Shown: positions 45,914 through 58,138 of the stretch, one piece after another | Numbering within the stretch: the stretch's first letter is position 1 | Layout: each line of letters opens with the position of its first letter | Assembly: GCA_015680685.1 (NCBI GenBank) | Contig: MNCI01002686.1 | Location: 1 to 64,000, forward strand | Origin: Gnetum montanum | Taxonomy: Eukaryota; Streptophyta; Gnetopsida; Gnetales; Gnetaceae | Length of the DNA: 64,000 nt | Direction: 5' to 3' | The notes under the pieces: generated by a model | What the model was told of the DNA's origin: nothing | The model's database searches: none | The model's input: the letters and a program-made list of their open reading frames with translations, nothing else | Translations under genes and position numbers: made by a program

Positions 45914-46843
45914 TGTAGGGACACATATTCCAATTTCCTTTATTCCTTTTCTACATTTATGTTTTATAGGTTTTGAGCTCTATGAAGATATCTTTAAGGT
46001 TAAGGAGATGTCTTGACTGACAGTGGAGTCTTCACAAAATACATCTAGGAGGTCAAGAAGATGTCTTGGTTTGAGAGAAGACATCTTGTGTAGAGTGTTG
46101 ATGCCTTAGGTAAGATGTCTAGTGCAAAGTATTGATGTCTTAGGAAATACATCTTGGACCAAGAGAAGATGTCTTGGCCAGGAATGAGACATCTCCCAAA
46201 AATAGTAAACATCTTTCCTAAAAGCCATGTTTTCATAGAAAAAACTAGGGAAACATCCAAAATATCCCATCCTAATTCAGAAAATCACTAGGGTAAGTTG
46301 GAAAAGGATGAAAATAGCTGGGGAGAAGGTGAGAAGATCATGGAAATATCTAAAGAACCTCAAGTTGAGTTAAGGAAAGGTTTCTAGGTTTCTTATCTTC
46401 TACTATCATAAATATTGAGGTAATTCATAATTGTTATTGTAATAAGAAAAAGAGAGTTGTCAGATGCAATTGGACAAGATGTAAGAAAGCACATTAAGTG
46501 AGTGCATAAAGGTTATAGCTTAGTTGATTTTGTAGACCTGTGTGTTCTAGTCTTACTTGTATGTTGATATCTCATTCCTAGGATATGGAGGAATCTCTCT
46601 ATTGGTTGTGTCTTACATTGAGGACAACCATTGTGTGGTTGTAGAGCCTCATGCTTTGTAGTATCTTTTGGATGTAAAAGATTTTTTTTATCTTGTGGGT
46701 TTTGAGAGCCCTATTATAATGTTCTAATCAATTAATTAAATATAGTTATATTTCTTATTTTCTAGCAAAATGTTTTATCTTTGCATAATATTTGGATTTA
46801 GTATCTAAAGGTTATTTATTTATGGAGTGAACTTTCTTTAGGA
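45914..46843 (+). repeat. 3' LTR of element C
   Basis: 930 bp starting TGTAGGGACACA and ending CTTTAGGA. It aligns along its length with 39358-40262; divergence suggests an old insertion. The AGATGTCT array lies at about 45985-46215. Confidence 0.8.
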
Positions 46844-46859
46844 GTTTTTTTAATTTCTA

Positions 46860-47745
46860 AAAGAAAAGGATCAAGAACCTAAATTGGAATTATTTTATAT
46901 AAATGATTCCATAATTAAAGATCTTAAGACTATTAATAGTTTTTTGGCAAATCATTTTTCTTCTATTTTTCTTGTAAAGATTTTAGCAAGGAATCCTTCC
47001 AAGCCTCTAGTATGCATATTCCTCATCTTATGACAGAAGCACATCAAAGTATTCTTGAAGTAGAAAGTATTGTGGAAGAAATCAAGGCATTAGAATTTAT
47101 TTTAGTAGATGAAAAAGCTCCATATTTTGATGATTTTCTTATTGAATTTTTAAAGAAGCATTAGGACATCGTTGGAGATGATCTCTTTCATGTTTTTGAA
47201 GAAACCATTAGAAAATTTTTTCTTGGTAAAAATATTAATCAAGATGTAATTTGTATTCTTTCTATGGAGATCTTTAACATATTAGTAGTTGGAAGTTTAT
47301 TATTCTTCTTAACAATACTTATAACATTTTAGTTATGCATGACTTCTCAAATTTAGAAGACTATTGAATATATCATCAAACTTTAGAAGAATAATTTTGT
47401 TCAAGGTGAAAATATCTTAAATAATGTTATTATAGCTTGGGAGGGAATGGAATGGGCTTTTGATATTAACCAAGGTATTACTTTTATGAAGTTAGATAAT
47501 GCCAAAGCTTATGACAACATTGAATGAAATTTCATTATCTCTTATCTTGATAAATTAGGATTTGGTAATTATTTTATTTGACTTGTTCATAAACTATTTA
47601 TTGATGTTAATGATCAAGTTACTACTAACTAGCCACATTTATAACCCCTTTTGTCATTCTTCTAGTAAAGTTCTTGTAGTTTTCTTCCATAAGACTTAGA
47701 AAGATTTCCCTCTAAGTGCCTATAGCATGGATTGAATTAATTATA
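46860..47745 (+). pseudogene. LINE ORF2 reverse transcriptase remnant
   Basis: Recognisable L1 RT blocks: NNFVQGENILNNVIIAWEGM near 47390-47450, then FMKLDNAKAYDNIEWNFI near 47485-47535 (the K-x-D-x-x-K-A-Y-D motif) and LDKLGFGNYFI. The FADD catalytic box and later parts are not found. It is separated from its endonuclease by element C. Confidence 0.7.
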
Positions 47746-48387
47746 TGAAATTTTATTTGACTGTAAGATGTACTTGCTTACTTTTGCATGACAGAAATAA
47801 AATCAAGATTTCTTCTTTCCATTGCAACACTTGGATTAGAATTTTAGTTTACTTACAAGAATTTTACTTTACATGCACTTTACTTTTCTATACTAAAGAA
47901 TTTAATATTTTATTCTACAGTAATGTGAGTATGACCACTTCGAACATAATACACTACCACTTGGTAATCCTAGTAGTTAATACTTGGTATGCCCAATACG
48001 AAATCTTTAGCAACCCTGTAGCATTTATATAAGTTTAGGATGTAGATGAAAAATGGGAATCAATACTTTACATTTAGGATAGTTTAGCTTATCTTTAGTT
48101 CCATTAATTATTTAAAGTTAGTTTTCTAATTACTTCATCTCTTAATAATTTCAAAGATAAAAAGTTATCAAATTTAAAAAAAATAAATATTTCACATCTC
48201 AATCACACTTAGCCATATAGATGAAGTTAATACAAGTGGTGATTAGAAAGATAACAACTAGTAACCTCATGTTTGACTATCTATGATAAAAGCCACTTAG
48301 GTAGAAGAGTCCATAGAATTCAACTGGATTGCATAGACATGCTTGTAATTTGTATGGTTGGATGTAGGAACTACTCACTACTCATCA
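47745..48387 (+). repeat. 5' LTR of Athila-like element D (5' border unclear)
   Basis: Ends ACTACTCATCA at 48387, with a PBS directly after. The conserved box GTATGACCACTTCGAACAT lies at 47930-47948 and the CAATCACACTTAGCCATA block near 48200. The upstream border merges with the LINE remnant. No GATATC array is visible, so the U3 may be lost. Confidence 0.6.
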
Positions 48388-48405
48388 TTGGCACCATTGC
48401 TGGGA
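48388..48405 (+). other. primer-binding site of element D
   Basis: TTGGCACCATTGCTGGGA, one of the best preserved tRNA-Asp-type sites in the window. Confidence 0.75.
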
Positions 48406-48549
48406 ACACCTTTTAGGTATGTGCACTAAGTGTCTTAGATAGTTAAATAATACAAAGGTTAGTGTAAGAATATAATGCATTATCCTTAGAAAAATAATAA
48501 TATTTTATTCAAGGAACACTACATAAAGAATAAACTGAAAATATCTTCT

Positions 48550-50420
48550 TCTTTCATGGTTGGTTCTTCATCTATTAATGATCTTAACAAATAATATGAC
48601 AGGACCAGAAAATTGTTGATGAGATAGCTCAATAACTAAAAGTTTTCTATGTTCATATAGATTTGTATTATCTAGATTTCAGTTTCATCCTTTACTAAGA
48701 TTAGAAACTATGCTAGAATAACTTGGAGAACATTGTTATGTTGCCACCTAATTGTGCTATTCCCTCACTATTCATGACATAAATAATGAAGCTAGGGCTT
48801 GAACTAGTAGCCTTAGAATACCAAGTGACAAAATATTTCTCTAGAAAATATAAATCAATAGAAGTCCAACTAAGAAAAGAAAAACTCATGGAAGTCTTTC
48901 ATGAAGCCTCCAAGGATAAGAAGGTCTTAATCACATTGACCTCATAGTCAAAGAAGAAGAACACCAAACTTCTATCAAGGTAGTCTCAGCAGCAAGGTCC
49001 TTCTCCCTTTGGTGAGGATGATACAACTCATCAATGGTTATGTTCAATCTTGGCATGCAACCAAGGTAAGGGAAGAACTAGTTCAATAACTAGGGGATCC
49101 TCAAGGCCAAGGTTTCCAAGACATCTATCAATCAAATAACCAAGGGACCAAAGAAGGAGAGTAAGCTAACATAACTCTCCTACTTCTCCATCCTCCTCAT
49201 CGTCAAACTTTGATAAGAAAGAATGTGACCAAGATCAAAGAAGAAATGATGGAGATCAAGGTGGAGATGATAGGATATCCCATCATATAAATGGAAGAAG
49301 AAAACATATATAATAATGAGAAAAGAAAGAACATCATTAGGAGAGGTAGCATAGCAGGCCACATCATATGAGACATGACCATGATATGAGCCAACATGAA
49401 TATAATGACTATGATGAACCACTACTTGCTATCAAAAGTATGATAAACATCTTAGAGGTAGTTCATATTTTTACTAGACATAAAATGGACAACCATATCA
49501 AACTGCTTGATATAAATAACATTCCTATATTTGAGGGAGGTTACAATACTAATATGTAATATCACTTGCAAGCCTTCTATGATGCATGTGCCTTTAAAAA
49601 CATTGAGAATGACTAGTAGAAGCTCACACTATTCCCTAGGACACTCATTAGAGAAGCTAAAATTTGGTAATGGTATTTGGAACTAGAATCTATCCATAGA
49701 TGGAGAACAATGTTGGAGTTCTTCAATGAAAAATATCAAAAATATTTTAGGATGTATAACTTGAGAAAATAGATTCAAGGTTGGAAACAAGACAATTATG
49801 AATCCCTTAATGTAGCCTTGTGAAGGTACTATTATTTGTTACATTGATGCTCAAGCCATGGTTTCTCTTAAAGAAAGTAGCTTTGCCATATGATAAATGG
49901 ACTTAGGAATAAAACTAGAGATACTTTTGGGGTTTATCCCTAAGGAAGATTGTAAAAAATGAAAGTCCATAAGATACAAAGGCTTATTGATTAAGTGACA
50001 AAAGAAGAAGGGGAGTTGAAAAATAGAGAAAGTGTAGATTGTTATAATAAAGATACCTACATTTGCAAAAGAGAGGTATGTCTCTACAATCTTAAAGAGG
50101 AAGTACCACTAGAGGAGGTTGTACAAAGAAAAAATTTACTGATTCAAAAATTTTTCATAGAGATATTAGCTAAGGTGGATAAAATGTTGGATTCCTTAGA
50201 TGAAAATTTCTAAATTACTCTTAAAATCATGGAGGAGAAAAAAAAGCATGAAAATAAGAACAAAGATAGAAGAAAGAGAAGGATGTAGCAAAGTACTACC
50301 ATCAATAGAAAGGTAAGGTTGCTGTAGCTGATGATATTATAGATTATGATATAGAATATGAATAACATTTGCCAATGTGAATATCCTAAGGGATATTGCT
50401 CAATGTAATGATGGAAAAAA
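48550..50420 (+). pseudogene. gag of element D (broken)
   Basis: N-terminal part near 48690-49000 is worn. The capsid block IPIFEGGYNTNM is at 49520-49556, followed by HLQAFYDACAF and a WYLELESI block. The frame at 49995-50213 (EEGELKNRESVDCYNKDTYI) equals the charged C-terminal part in A. The knuckle remnant CQCEYPKGYC follows at 50370-50399. Many stops. Confidence 0.65.
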
Positions 50421-53018
50421 TAAATGCTAGAAAACTGAGAAAATCCATGTGAATAGTTTTAACCTCACAATCCATAGGCCTCACAAAGGATCTTGGACAC
50501 CTTAGGCAGTTTGGTTGATCACTTAAGCACTTAAAAGGTCTATTACAGTGCATAATAAATTGAAATAAATAAAAGTGTATGAAATGAAAATATAGCATTG
50601 GATCAAGGATAAAGAGAGATGTATGAAATATGCAAAAAAGATAGCCAAAACAATCGCAAAACTTTGTTTTAAATCCTACAAAATATTATAAACAAATAGA
50701 TTCAAAGAATATAGATGAGAAGGCTTTAAAAGATCAATAATACAAAAATGGCATTGAAATCTAATGCAGGAAGCAAGGTGTATTCTACACAAGTCTTTTG
50801 ATTGATCTGCACTATAATAAATGTTGTTGCAAGTCTTTTCTTCTTTTAGTGATCTATGCTAAAAAGGCTACAAAAGGCTGTGGAATCTGCACTAATTTCT
50901 CTATTATTTGCTAAAACTATATCTCTCTTTTTGCGAGAAATTATCTTCTCTGTGTCAAAATGATTTGCCAAAAAAGTCTTGAAAATGATGTAGAATTTAG
51001 TATAAATAAGCCTTCAATTTATTAGTCTAGTGTCAGTTACATTTCCATACACTTTTTGGAGCATTACATGATGTTTTTTTTGGTCATTTATATGGACAAA
51101 AAGTGTAGTGTATGGGTCACCAAAATTTTTTAACTTTTATTTCATGTTTTGGTAGTGTATTTGGACTATTTTCATGGCATAGACTATAGCATGTAAGCCA
51201 CAAACATTTATGACATTTTGTGCTAAATTTGGTAGCATTTTTAACATTTTGGTCTAAATATGCTAGCATCAATGAAATTCATAGTGTGTGGGTTATAAAT
51301 TTCATTTTACATATTAAAAATTATCCAAGAATTTATCAAAATAAGACCACAGGGCAAGATCTTTGATGGGAAAATAAGGTAATTATTTTTTCTCTTAATT
51401 TCCTATTAAATTACAATGCAAATTTTGGCTACCAAACTTTTCATTTACCACATGAATTTTCTTGAGGTGTTTCATTGGCTCCTCTTTGTTGATGTTTTGA
51501 GGATTGATCCAAGAGACATTAATAAAGAATGTGAAAAACTGTAGTAGATTCATCACCAATGCTCCCTCTCTAAACTTGATTTCTTAGTTATTGAATCATG
51601 CCAGGAATGCTCATTATGGTGAAATAAGATTGCAATGGGAGGAGAAAAAGTTGGGATGAGATGATGGCTACACTGGTTGTTAGAGAATGATTACATGGAC
51701 TAACAAAGAATTCCCCATGGGTTAACATCATGGTTATGGCATAGTGGTAACATATTTGATAACTAAGGATGTCCTTAGGCTTCATGCTTGGACTGATGGT
51801 CACTTGATGATGTTTAGAGTAACCAACACTTTGTCATAGGATTTGTTTTTGGCCACTTGGCTGTCTCCTTTTTGTTCTAGAGTCATTTGTTTCACCTTAG
51901 GGTACATTGGCCTCTTGGCTATCTTGGCAATTTTCTTTCCCATTTTTTTGTAGGGATGAAACCTTCATTGGGCTTTAATGCCAAGGCCTAATTTTGTTTC
52001 ATTTTCTCACTGAATGAAATGTGTTACATTTAGTGAACTTGATGATTAAGCATGTCAAGAATGTTACATGGCCATGGTGTATGATTGTTGAACATTGGTT
52101 TTCATTATTAACAAGGTAAGGAAGGCTGAAGTTTGACTATGGGGTTATGGCTCAAAAGGGATAATGGAGATAATATAGGGTAAGCATTGGTAACAAGGTC
52201 AAATAAGCTAGTCGAATCTCATCTATTAAGATCACTTAGTGAATCACTTTTTTGATGAATTAGACCTTTGCGATGAATTTAACTACATCCTAAAAGCACA
52301 ACTCTAAGAGTACAATAAAATAAGTCAAAAAATACTTGCTATTATAGAAGGTTACATGAAGCAACAAGCCATCATAGGCTACAACTAGCAAAATATGAGA
52401 GCTTTGTTTTCTTGATTTGTAGATTTATACAAAGTTTGTAGCATCTTGAGATGCCAAAAAGATATAAGGTCATGCAAAATTGCTTATTATAGGCCATTAG
52501 AGTTGTCAATGTCACTCATTTGTCCAAACCTTTGAACAAATGCAAAGAAAAGCTAAGAGCAAACAAGTTAATGTTAGATATAACATGGTTTGGGGTGGAA
52601 ATTGTTGAACTCAATGTGGATTAAGTATAGTCATATCCTGGTAAGATCATGTAAAGGTTTTAATGTCAACTTGGAGGGCTTTAGTGATGTTTTAATCAAT
52701 TAGAGATTTTAGCGAGGCACTTAATTTTAGGGTTTTTTCCTCACCATTATGGATTGAAATGGGGATTTTAACCAAGGAATCATTTGTGATGCTTCCAACT
52801 TCAAGGTCAAGAGTAGTCAGACCACTTCAAGGTATTAAGGCTATATGGTCAAAAGGTTTCCAAGCTTAAGGTTTTAAGTGTTCAAGTCATTTAAATGATT
52901 GACATCATCAGAAGGGTCTACTTTGACTTAAAGGCTAGTCAAATTGCTTCCTCGTCTTCCTAGATCAATCTTGCATGTCAACATAAGCACATCAAGTGGT
53001 ATCTGCATGATATAATTA
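50421..53018. other. 2.6 kb without recognisable feature
   Basis: AT-rich, stops in all frames, no LTR termini or protein blocks I can identify. A weak inverted pair CATACACTTTTTG / CAAAAAGTGTAGTGTATG lies near 51045-51115. Confidence 0.4.
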
Positions 53019-53255
53019 TTAAAAGATGTTAAAATAATGCAAAATAATGTAATAATAAGGCATGATAAAACAAAATAAATTTAAAAAGGTAAATAAGGAA
53101 AAATAGGGCAACACAAATTTAAATGAGGTAGAAATAAAGTAAAATAAGGTAAAAACAAAGTGAAATAAGGTAAAATCAAAGTAAAGTGAGGTTAAAACAA
53201 AGTAGAATTTGGTGAACAAGGTTAAAACAAGGCCAAATAAGGCCAAAAATGTCAT
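53019..53255 (+). repeat. degenerate tandem repeat, AAATAAGGTAAAA-type
   Basis: Repeated units around AAATAAGGTAAAA and AAACAAAGT over about 235 bases on a purine-rich strand, with unit length drifting between about 13 and 22. Confidence 0.6.
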
Positions 53256-54577
53256 ATAGTATTAATTAAATTTTTTTTTATCATCACCTAACAAGCTAAG
53301 CTTTTTACTGGAATGGAAAAAACTAATATTGTAGTCTAAATATCATCCACACAAAAGAAAAACTTCTCCTAGGTGAAGAATGTTAATCTTAACAATAAGA
53401 CTCGAATTTTTAGAGATGAGAGCTTGGAAAAAATAGTATGAATCTAATACTATAATCTTTGAATAAAAATTACAAATTTTTAATTTTCCAAAAAAATGCT
53501 TAAGGAGAAGATCATATTCAAAATGATGCTCTTAATCTCACCAATTTGTACATGAGCATGAAGAAGGAAATAACATGTACTTAAAAGCTATGTGAATGGA
53601 CAAACATCATGAAATCTATCCTCACAAGATGAAAGCTGATCAAAAGATGTTACATTGGATTTATGGTTCATAGTGCACCCTTGTAATTTTGGTTTGATTT
53701 TGGTAGCTTTAAGTGAGGATAGGTCATTAAAAAATATGCTCCATTAGTAATTTTGGTTTGATTTTGGAAGCTTTGGTTTGGTTTCAAAATATGCTCCATT
53801 AGTATTGCCTTGGTAGTTGGATCTTGGATAATAGACATCTTTACACGTTGGGTAGAAAATATTCACTATGCTTGTTTGAGGAATATCAGATTGCCCAATA
53901 GGAAGATATAGCTAGCCTATGTAGTAGGCTTTTGAGTATTGACCAAAATCTGTGCTTTGATATTTCTCAAGCATGGAATTCATCCCTTTGCTTGGTAATA
54001 TATATTGAACATGGATCAAGGCATACAACATTCTACAGTTGACTCCACTAACTCATTTTGTTTCTTAATTAAGATATCATCATTAGAGAAATTCACATCT
54101 AATTTTAAATTAAGGGCATAGTCATAATATGAGACTTGACTGCTCTATCCATAAAGGTTGAAATCATGCTAAATATATTCATCATCAACCTTGCAAAAAA
54201 AAAAAAAAAAAACTTATTGCCTTTCAAATTGCAAAACCAAGATAATCCAAGATGTGTCATCTACACCAGAACTACTTACATTTGACTCCTCGCTATTAGA
54301 TTCTAAGTCTTCATCCTCATTGTACCTACACCTATGCCTATGTCGCTATGTTTCTTATGACTCTCGTGATTTCTGTGTGTTTGTTTATTCATTCCAACAC
54401 TCTTTTTTTCTGTGGTTTGTGTCATGCCTATGCCATGAATCTTGATTGTTTGTTGGCCACTTACAATGAAATGAAGTTTCTGTACGATTCAGAGCAAGTG
54501 AAGATAGGTAAGATTTTAATGCATAATGCAGACATTGAGAATAAGGCAAGAATAATACGAGGCAAGGCAAGGGGACC
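53256..54577. other. 1.3 kb, possible decayed coding remnant on minus strand
   Basis: At 54345-54200 the minus strand reads RHRHRCRYNEDEDLESNSEE in one frame, and at 53990-53690 a Y/P/Q-rich stretch with [18 protein letters not shown]. These look like low-complexity gag or linker sequence but match no element here closely. Confidence 0.25.
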
Positions 54578-55417
54578 ATTTGAATCATGTTTTCCATAAG
54601 CTTTGATATCAAAGCAACCATGATATCAAGTATGCGATATCGCAGCCCAAGATGCGATATCATGAACTACTCCTAGGCTTATAAATACAGCCTTAGGATC
54701 ATGATTCAGGAGTATTTTTTAGAGCCAAGTATTGAAATTCTTGTAGTTTGTTCATTTGAGAGTTAGAATATTTTCCAAGTGCCCATAGTAGAAGGTCTAA
54801 GTGTAACAAGATCTTTATTCAAACATTGATGTACCTGAACATATCACTGTGTTTGCAATAAAGATAAGCTCTTGGATTCATCCTTGTAGCACTTAAGACT
54901 TTCTTTCTTATGCATTTATATATTGTGATTTCATGCAATTTGTGTTTAATGTTATTCATTTAGAAATTAATTTTGATTAATTAAGAAACTAATTAAAATA
55001 CACGAGCATGACCCCTTCGAACATACATATGACACTTGGTAGCTTAGAAATGATTAGCATTTGACAACTCAGTAGTGTTTACACAAAGTTTAGGATGTGT
55101 CTGGGAAGTGGGGATAGTTACTTGTGTTAGGCTAGATTAGACAATAGTTTACTTAGTAGTTAATTACTCTCACTTTTTTTCTTGTTTTAGGTGATCAAAT
55201 TGATAAAACACAAAATAATAAAAATCTTATGCCTCAATCACACTTAACCATACCCTTGCATTTCACAAGTAAGACTGGGAAGACAACGAACAGATAACAT
55301 GAACTCATTATTTAGCTCTAGTGTACTTGGTAATTAAAGTCTATGAAATTCAAGTGGATCGCATGTGAACACTTATGATTCGTATGGTTGGGTGTAGGGA
55401 TACCTTGTTGCTCATCA
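54578..55417 (+). repeat. 5' LTR of element E
   Basis: About 840 bp; the start is worn (ATTTGAATCATG against TGATGAATCATG at 63819) and the end is TTGCTCATCA. GATATC array 54604-54663, TATA box 54680-54687, conserved box GACCCCTTCGAACATAC at 55011-55027. Confidence 0.83.
54604..54687 (+). promoter_or_regulatory. GATATC array and TATA box, element E 5' LTR
   Basis: Four GATATC palindromes, one within GCGATATCGC, end 17 bases before TATAAATA. Confidence 0.62.
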
Positions 55418-55435
55418 TTGGTGCTATTGCTAAGG
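55418..55435 (+). other. primer-binding site of element E
   Basis: TTGGTGCTATTGCTAAGGAC, a decayed tRNA-Asp-type site directly after CTCATCA. Confidence 0.7.
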
Positions 55436-55583
55436 ACTTTAGTTCTATGTGCACTATCTAAACTTAGTGAAACTTAGTAACCTCATTGTTCAAATCTTAA
55501 GAGTCAAATCTTACAAAAAAAAATTATTATTACAACTAAATTAAATCTTAACTGCACACTGCATATAGATTCATTAATATAAA

Positions 55584-58138
55584 ATGTCTTCTTCTCACAA
55601 GAGCCTATCGCCACCCAAGGCAGACTAGGTGCCTTAACAATACTATGTGGTATATGCTCATCTAGATGACTATATACTAGACTTCACCTTCATCTTACAT
55701 CAAGCTGAAATGTTGCGGTGGTGCGATATGGAAGACAACATTGTGTTGCCACCAGATTGATCTATTCCAGCTATGCTTCAACTAATGCTTGCATGACATG
55801 GAATTCAACATCTTCACAGGGAGTATGAGATGTGGGATCCCAATTCAAGGGATTATCATCCCACTAAAGTACAAAGATTAAGGGATTATTAGCTAGAGCA
55901 CTAACATGAGCTTGTGAAGGGCAAAGGATTAAACACTTTTCCACCTCCGCTTGGCCCATTGGATGGAGGTGAACACTTCTTTGGGGGCTTTTCTTTTGGT
56001 GATACTCCTCTCTTTAACTTTGGTCAAGGGAACCTCAACTAGAATGTGCAATCCACAATTCATAATTTAGGTTTTGGTCAGAATGGATCCAATGAAAGAA
56101 ATGGATCTAGAGAAGCAAGTCATGATAAGGGGGCATATGAAGACCACGATCATGATTATGGTCACAATCATCGAAGAAAGGGTGATAGGCATCAACACAA
56201 TGCAAGTTCTTATTCCTCTTCCCCTTCATCATCATCTTCTTTTTCATCTAGATTAAATCATGGTTGTAGAGGGCATGACCATGATGGATGTGACTGACAG
56301 GACCAAAACAACAAAAGGGCCTATTGGAACAACCACGATCGAAGGCATTGGCAATCTAGGGAGACCCACTACCATGAAAGAAGGGTTAGTAGAGAACATC
56401 ATAGGCACCATCACCATGGCCTTGATGAACCTCTAGTTGCATCTTAAAGCATGTTAAACATTGTAGAGGCCATGAGGATTCCAACAAGGCACATAAAGGA
56501 TAGCAGAATAAAGAGGCTGGACATGAATAACATCCCTCAATTTGAGGGAGGCTACAATGCTAATATGCAAAATCATCTCCAAGCCTTCTAGGATGCATGT
56601 GCATTATAGAATATTGAGAATGACTAGCAAAATTTGAAATTATTTTCAAGGATACTCATTAAGGAAGCAGAAAATTAGTACTGGTACTTAGAGCTAGAAT
56701 CAATCTAATGGTGAAGTATGATGTTAGAATTGTTCAATGACAAATATAAAACATACTACTGAGTATCCAATCTAAGGAAGTAGATCCAAGGGTGGAAACA
56801 AGAAAACCATGAGCCCTTAGATGCCACTATCAGCCCATACTACTCTCTATTGCATAAGTGTCTCAGCCATGGATACTCTTAGCTTGATCAACTCTGCCAT
56901 ATCATAGATGGATTACAGTCTGAAATAAGGAAAATTCTTGGAATCTATGCCCAAGGGAGATTGACAGAGTTAAGCACTCATTGGATCCAAAAGTTAATTG
57001 AGTAGGTAGTTAGGGAGGAGGGAGAATTGAGAAAGTGAGAAAGTGTAAAGGAATACAACAGGGATCCTTCTATCTGCAAAAGGAGGATTTGATTTTGTGA
57101 TAGTGAGGATGAGTTAACCAGAGNTGAGGATTTGATTTTGTGATAGTGAGGATGAGTTAACCAGAGATGAGGTGGCTAATTAGAAAACCTTGCCACTCTA
57201 GAAATTGCAATCCAAAATCATAGTTAAGGTTGATCAATTATGGAACTCCATGGATAATAAGTTTCAAGTTTTCTTAAAAATTGTTGAAGAGTCCAAGGAG
57301 CAAAGTGGTGAGTGTGAGCACTGGAGATGTAAGGAAGTTGAATGTGCCATATTTAAGGGTAAGGGTAAGATGGCTGTGATAGAGATGGTTGTGGATAGAA
57401 TCAGATGATGATGGTGGGTGTGACGTCTACCAATATGAACATCTGAATGGATGTTATCCAATTATATCACACTTGCAAGAATCTGGAGTGTATGCCTTAC
57501 ACCCATAACTGGCACAAAGGCAAACACCCAAAATATTGCCTTATCCACAAGGCAACTCTTAATAGTTCCACCAACCATAGTTTTACTATCCAAGTGAAAC
57601 TCCACCACAACCCTATGAATTATACTAGCAGTGGTAGCAACCACAATCATGGGTGTTAACATCTCCAAGATAATAGTACCCCTACTAGCAACTAGATACC
57701 TATGGTTATTATGTTCAGCAACATTTATCTCCATGTGACTCCTCTGGTCATGTTTCCACTTACCAACCTCACCACTATCCTCCTGAAGTGTACCAATTGC
57801 CCTATCCAAGGAGGGATGCCACCTGCTATTGTCATGCTCCTCCTATTCTTGCACCTACTCCTCCACCTCCTGCATAGCTACCACCTGCTCCATCCATGCA
57901 AGGTGAATTTCCTACCCAACCACAACAAAGAAATGCTACAAGGGTGGTTAATCTACAATAGGTTAACCAACCAAGAGGGTCGGAACTGTGATAAAAGAAA
58001 AGACCCTTCTTCCAACCTCGCATTCCACCGAAGCCCTCAAACACATCAGTGGTTGGTAGCCCTGCTCCTCCACCTTCCTCTACCTCACTTTTATCCAAGT
58101 CCCCTTCAAACCAAAATTCTTCTTGAATCCATACTATA
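55584..58138 (+). pseudogene. gag of element E (broken)
   Basis: ATG at 55584 (MSSSHKSLSPPKAD). ILPPD-type block near 55740. Then an H/S-rich stretch (56046-56297) with HDHDYGHNHRRKGDRHQHN. The capsid block IPQFEGGYNANMQNHLQAF is at about 56533-56590, with the W-SLE region after it. The compact knuckle CDVYQYEHLNGC is at 57419-57454, its second Cys mutated to Tyr. A P/Q/H-rich linker runs to the protease. A 50-bp duplication around the N at 57124 is probably an assembly fault. Confidence 0.75.

Larger units (their letters stand above)
39358..46843 (+). mobile_element. chromovirus-like Ty3/gypsy element C, internally deleted
   Basis: Two LTRs (39358-40262, 45914-46843), tRNA-Met PBS, gag with zinc knuckle, protease remnant, integrase C-terminus, chromodomain-like end and PPT. 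RT, RNase H and the integrase core are absent. It sits inside an L1 LINE and is itself interrupted by a giant solo LTR (41384-43835). Without that insertion it is about 5.0 kb. LTR flanks ATTGG and GTTTT do not match. Confidence 0.8.
37390..47750 (+). mobile_element. L1-type LINE, split by element C
   Basis: ORF1 remnant (37440-38117), endonuclease part of ORF2 (38209-38960), then, after a 7.5-kb insertion, reverse transcriptase remnant (46860-47745). The ends are not sharply defined and no poly(A) tail or TSD was found. Confidence 0.7.
48388..50420 (+). mobile_element. Athila-like element D, 5' fragment
   Basis: PBS, leader and gag only. The sequence loses similarity shortly after the knuckle (50361-50396), so the element is truncated. 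Confidence 0.65.

Noticed and set aside
51045-51115. Possible MITE from the inverted pair CATACACTTTTTG / CAAAAAGTGTAGTGTATG
   Set aside because: Arms are short and imperfect, no target duplication found and no second copy seen.
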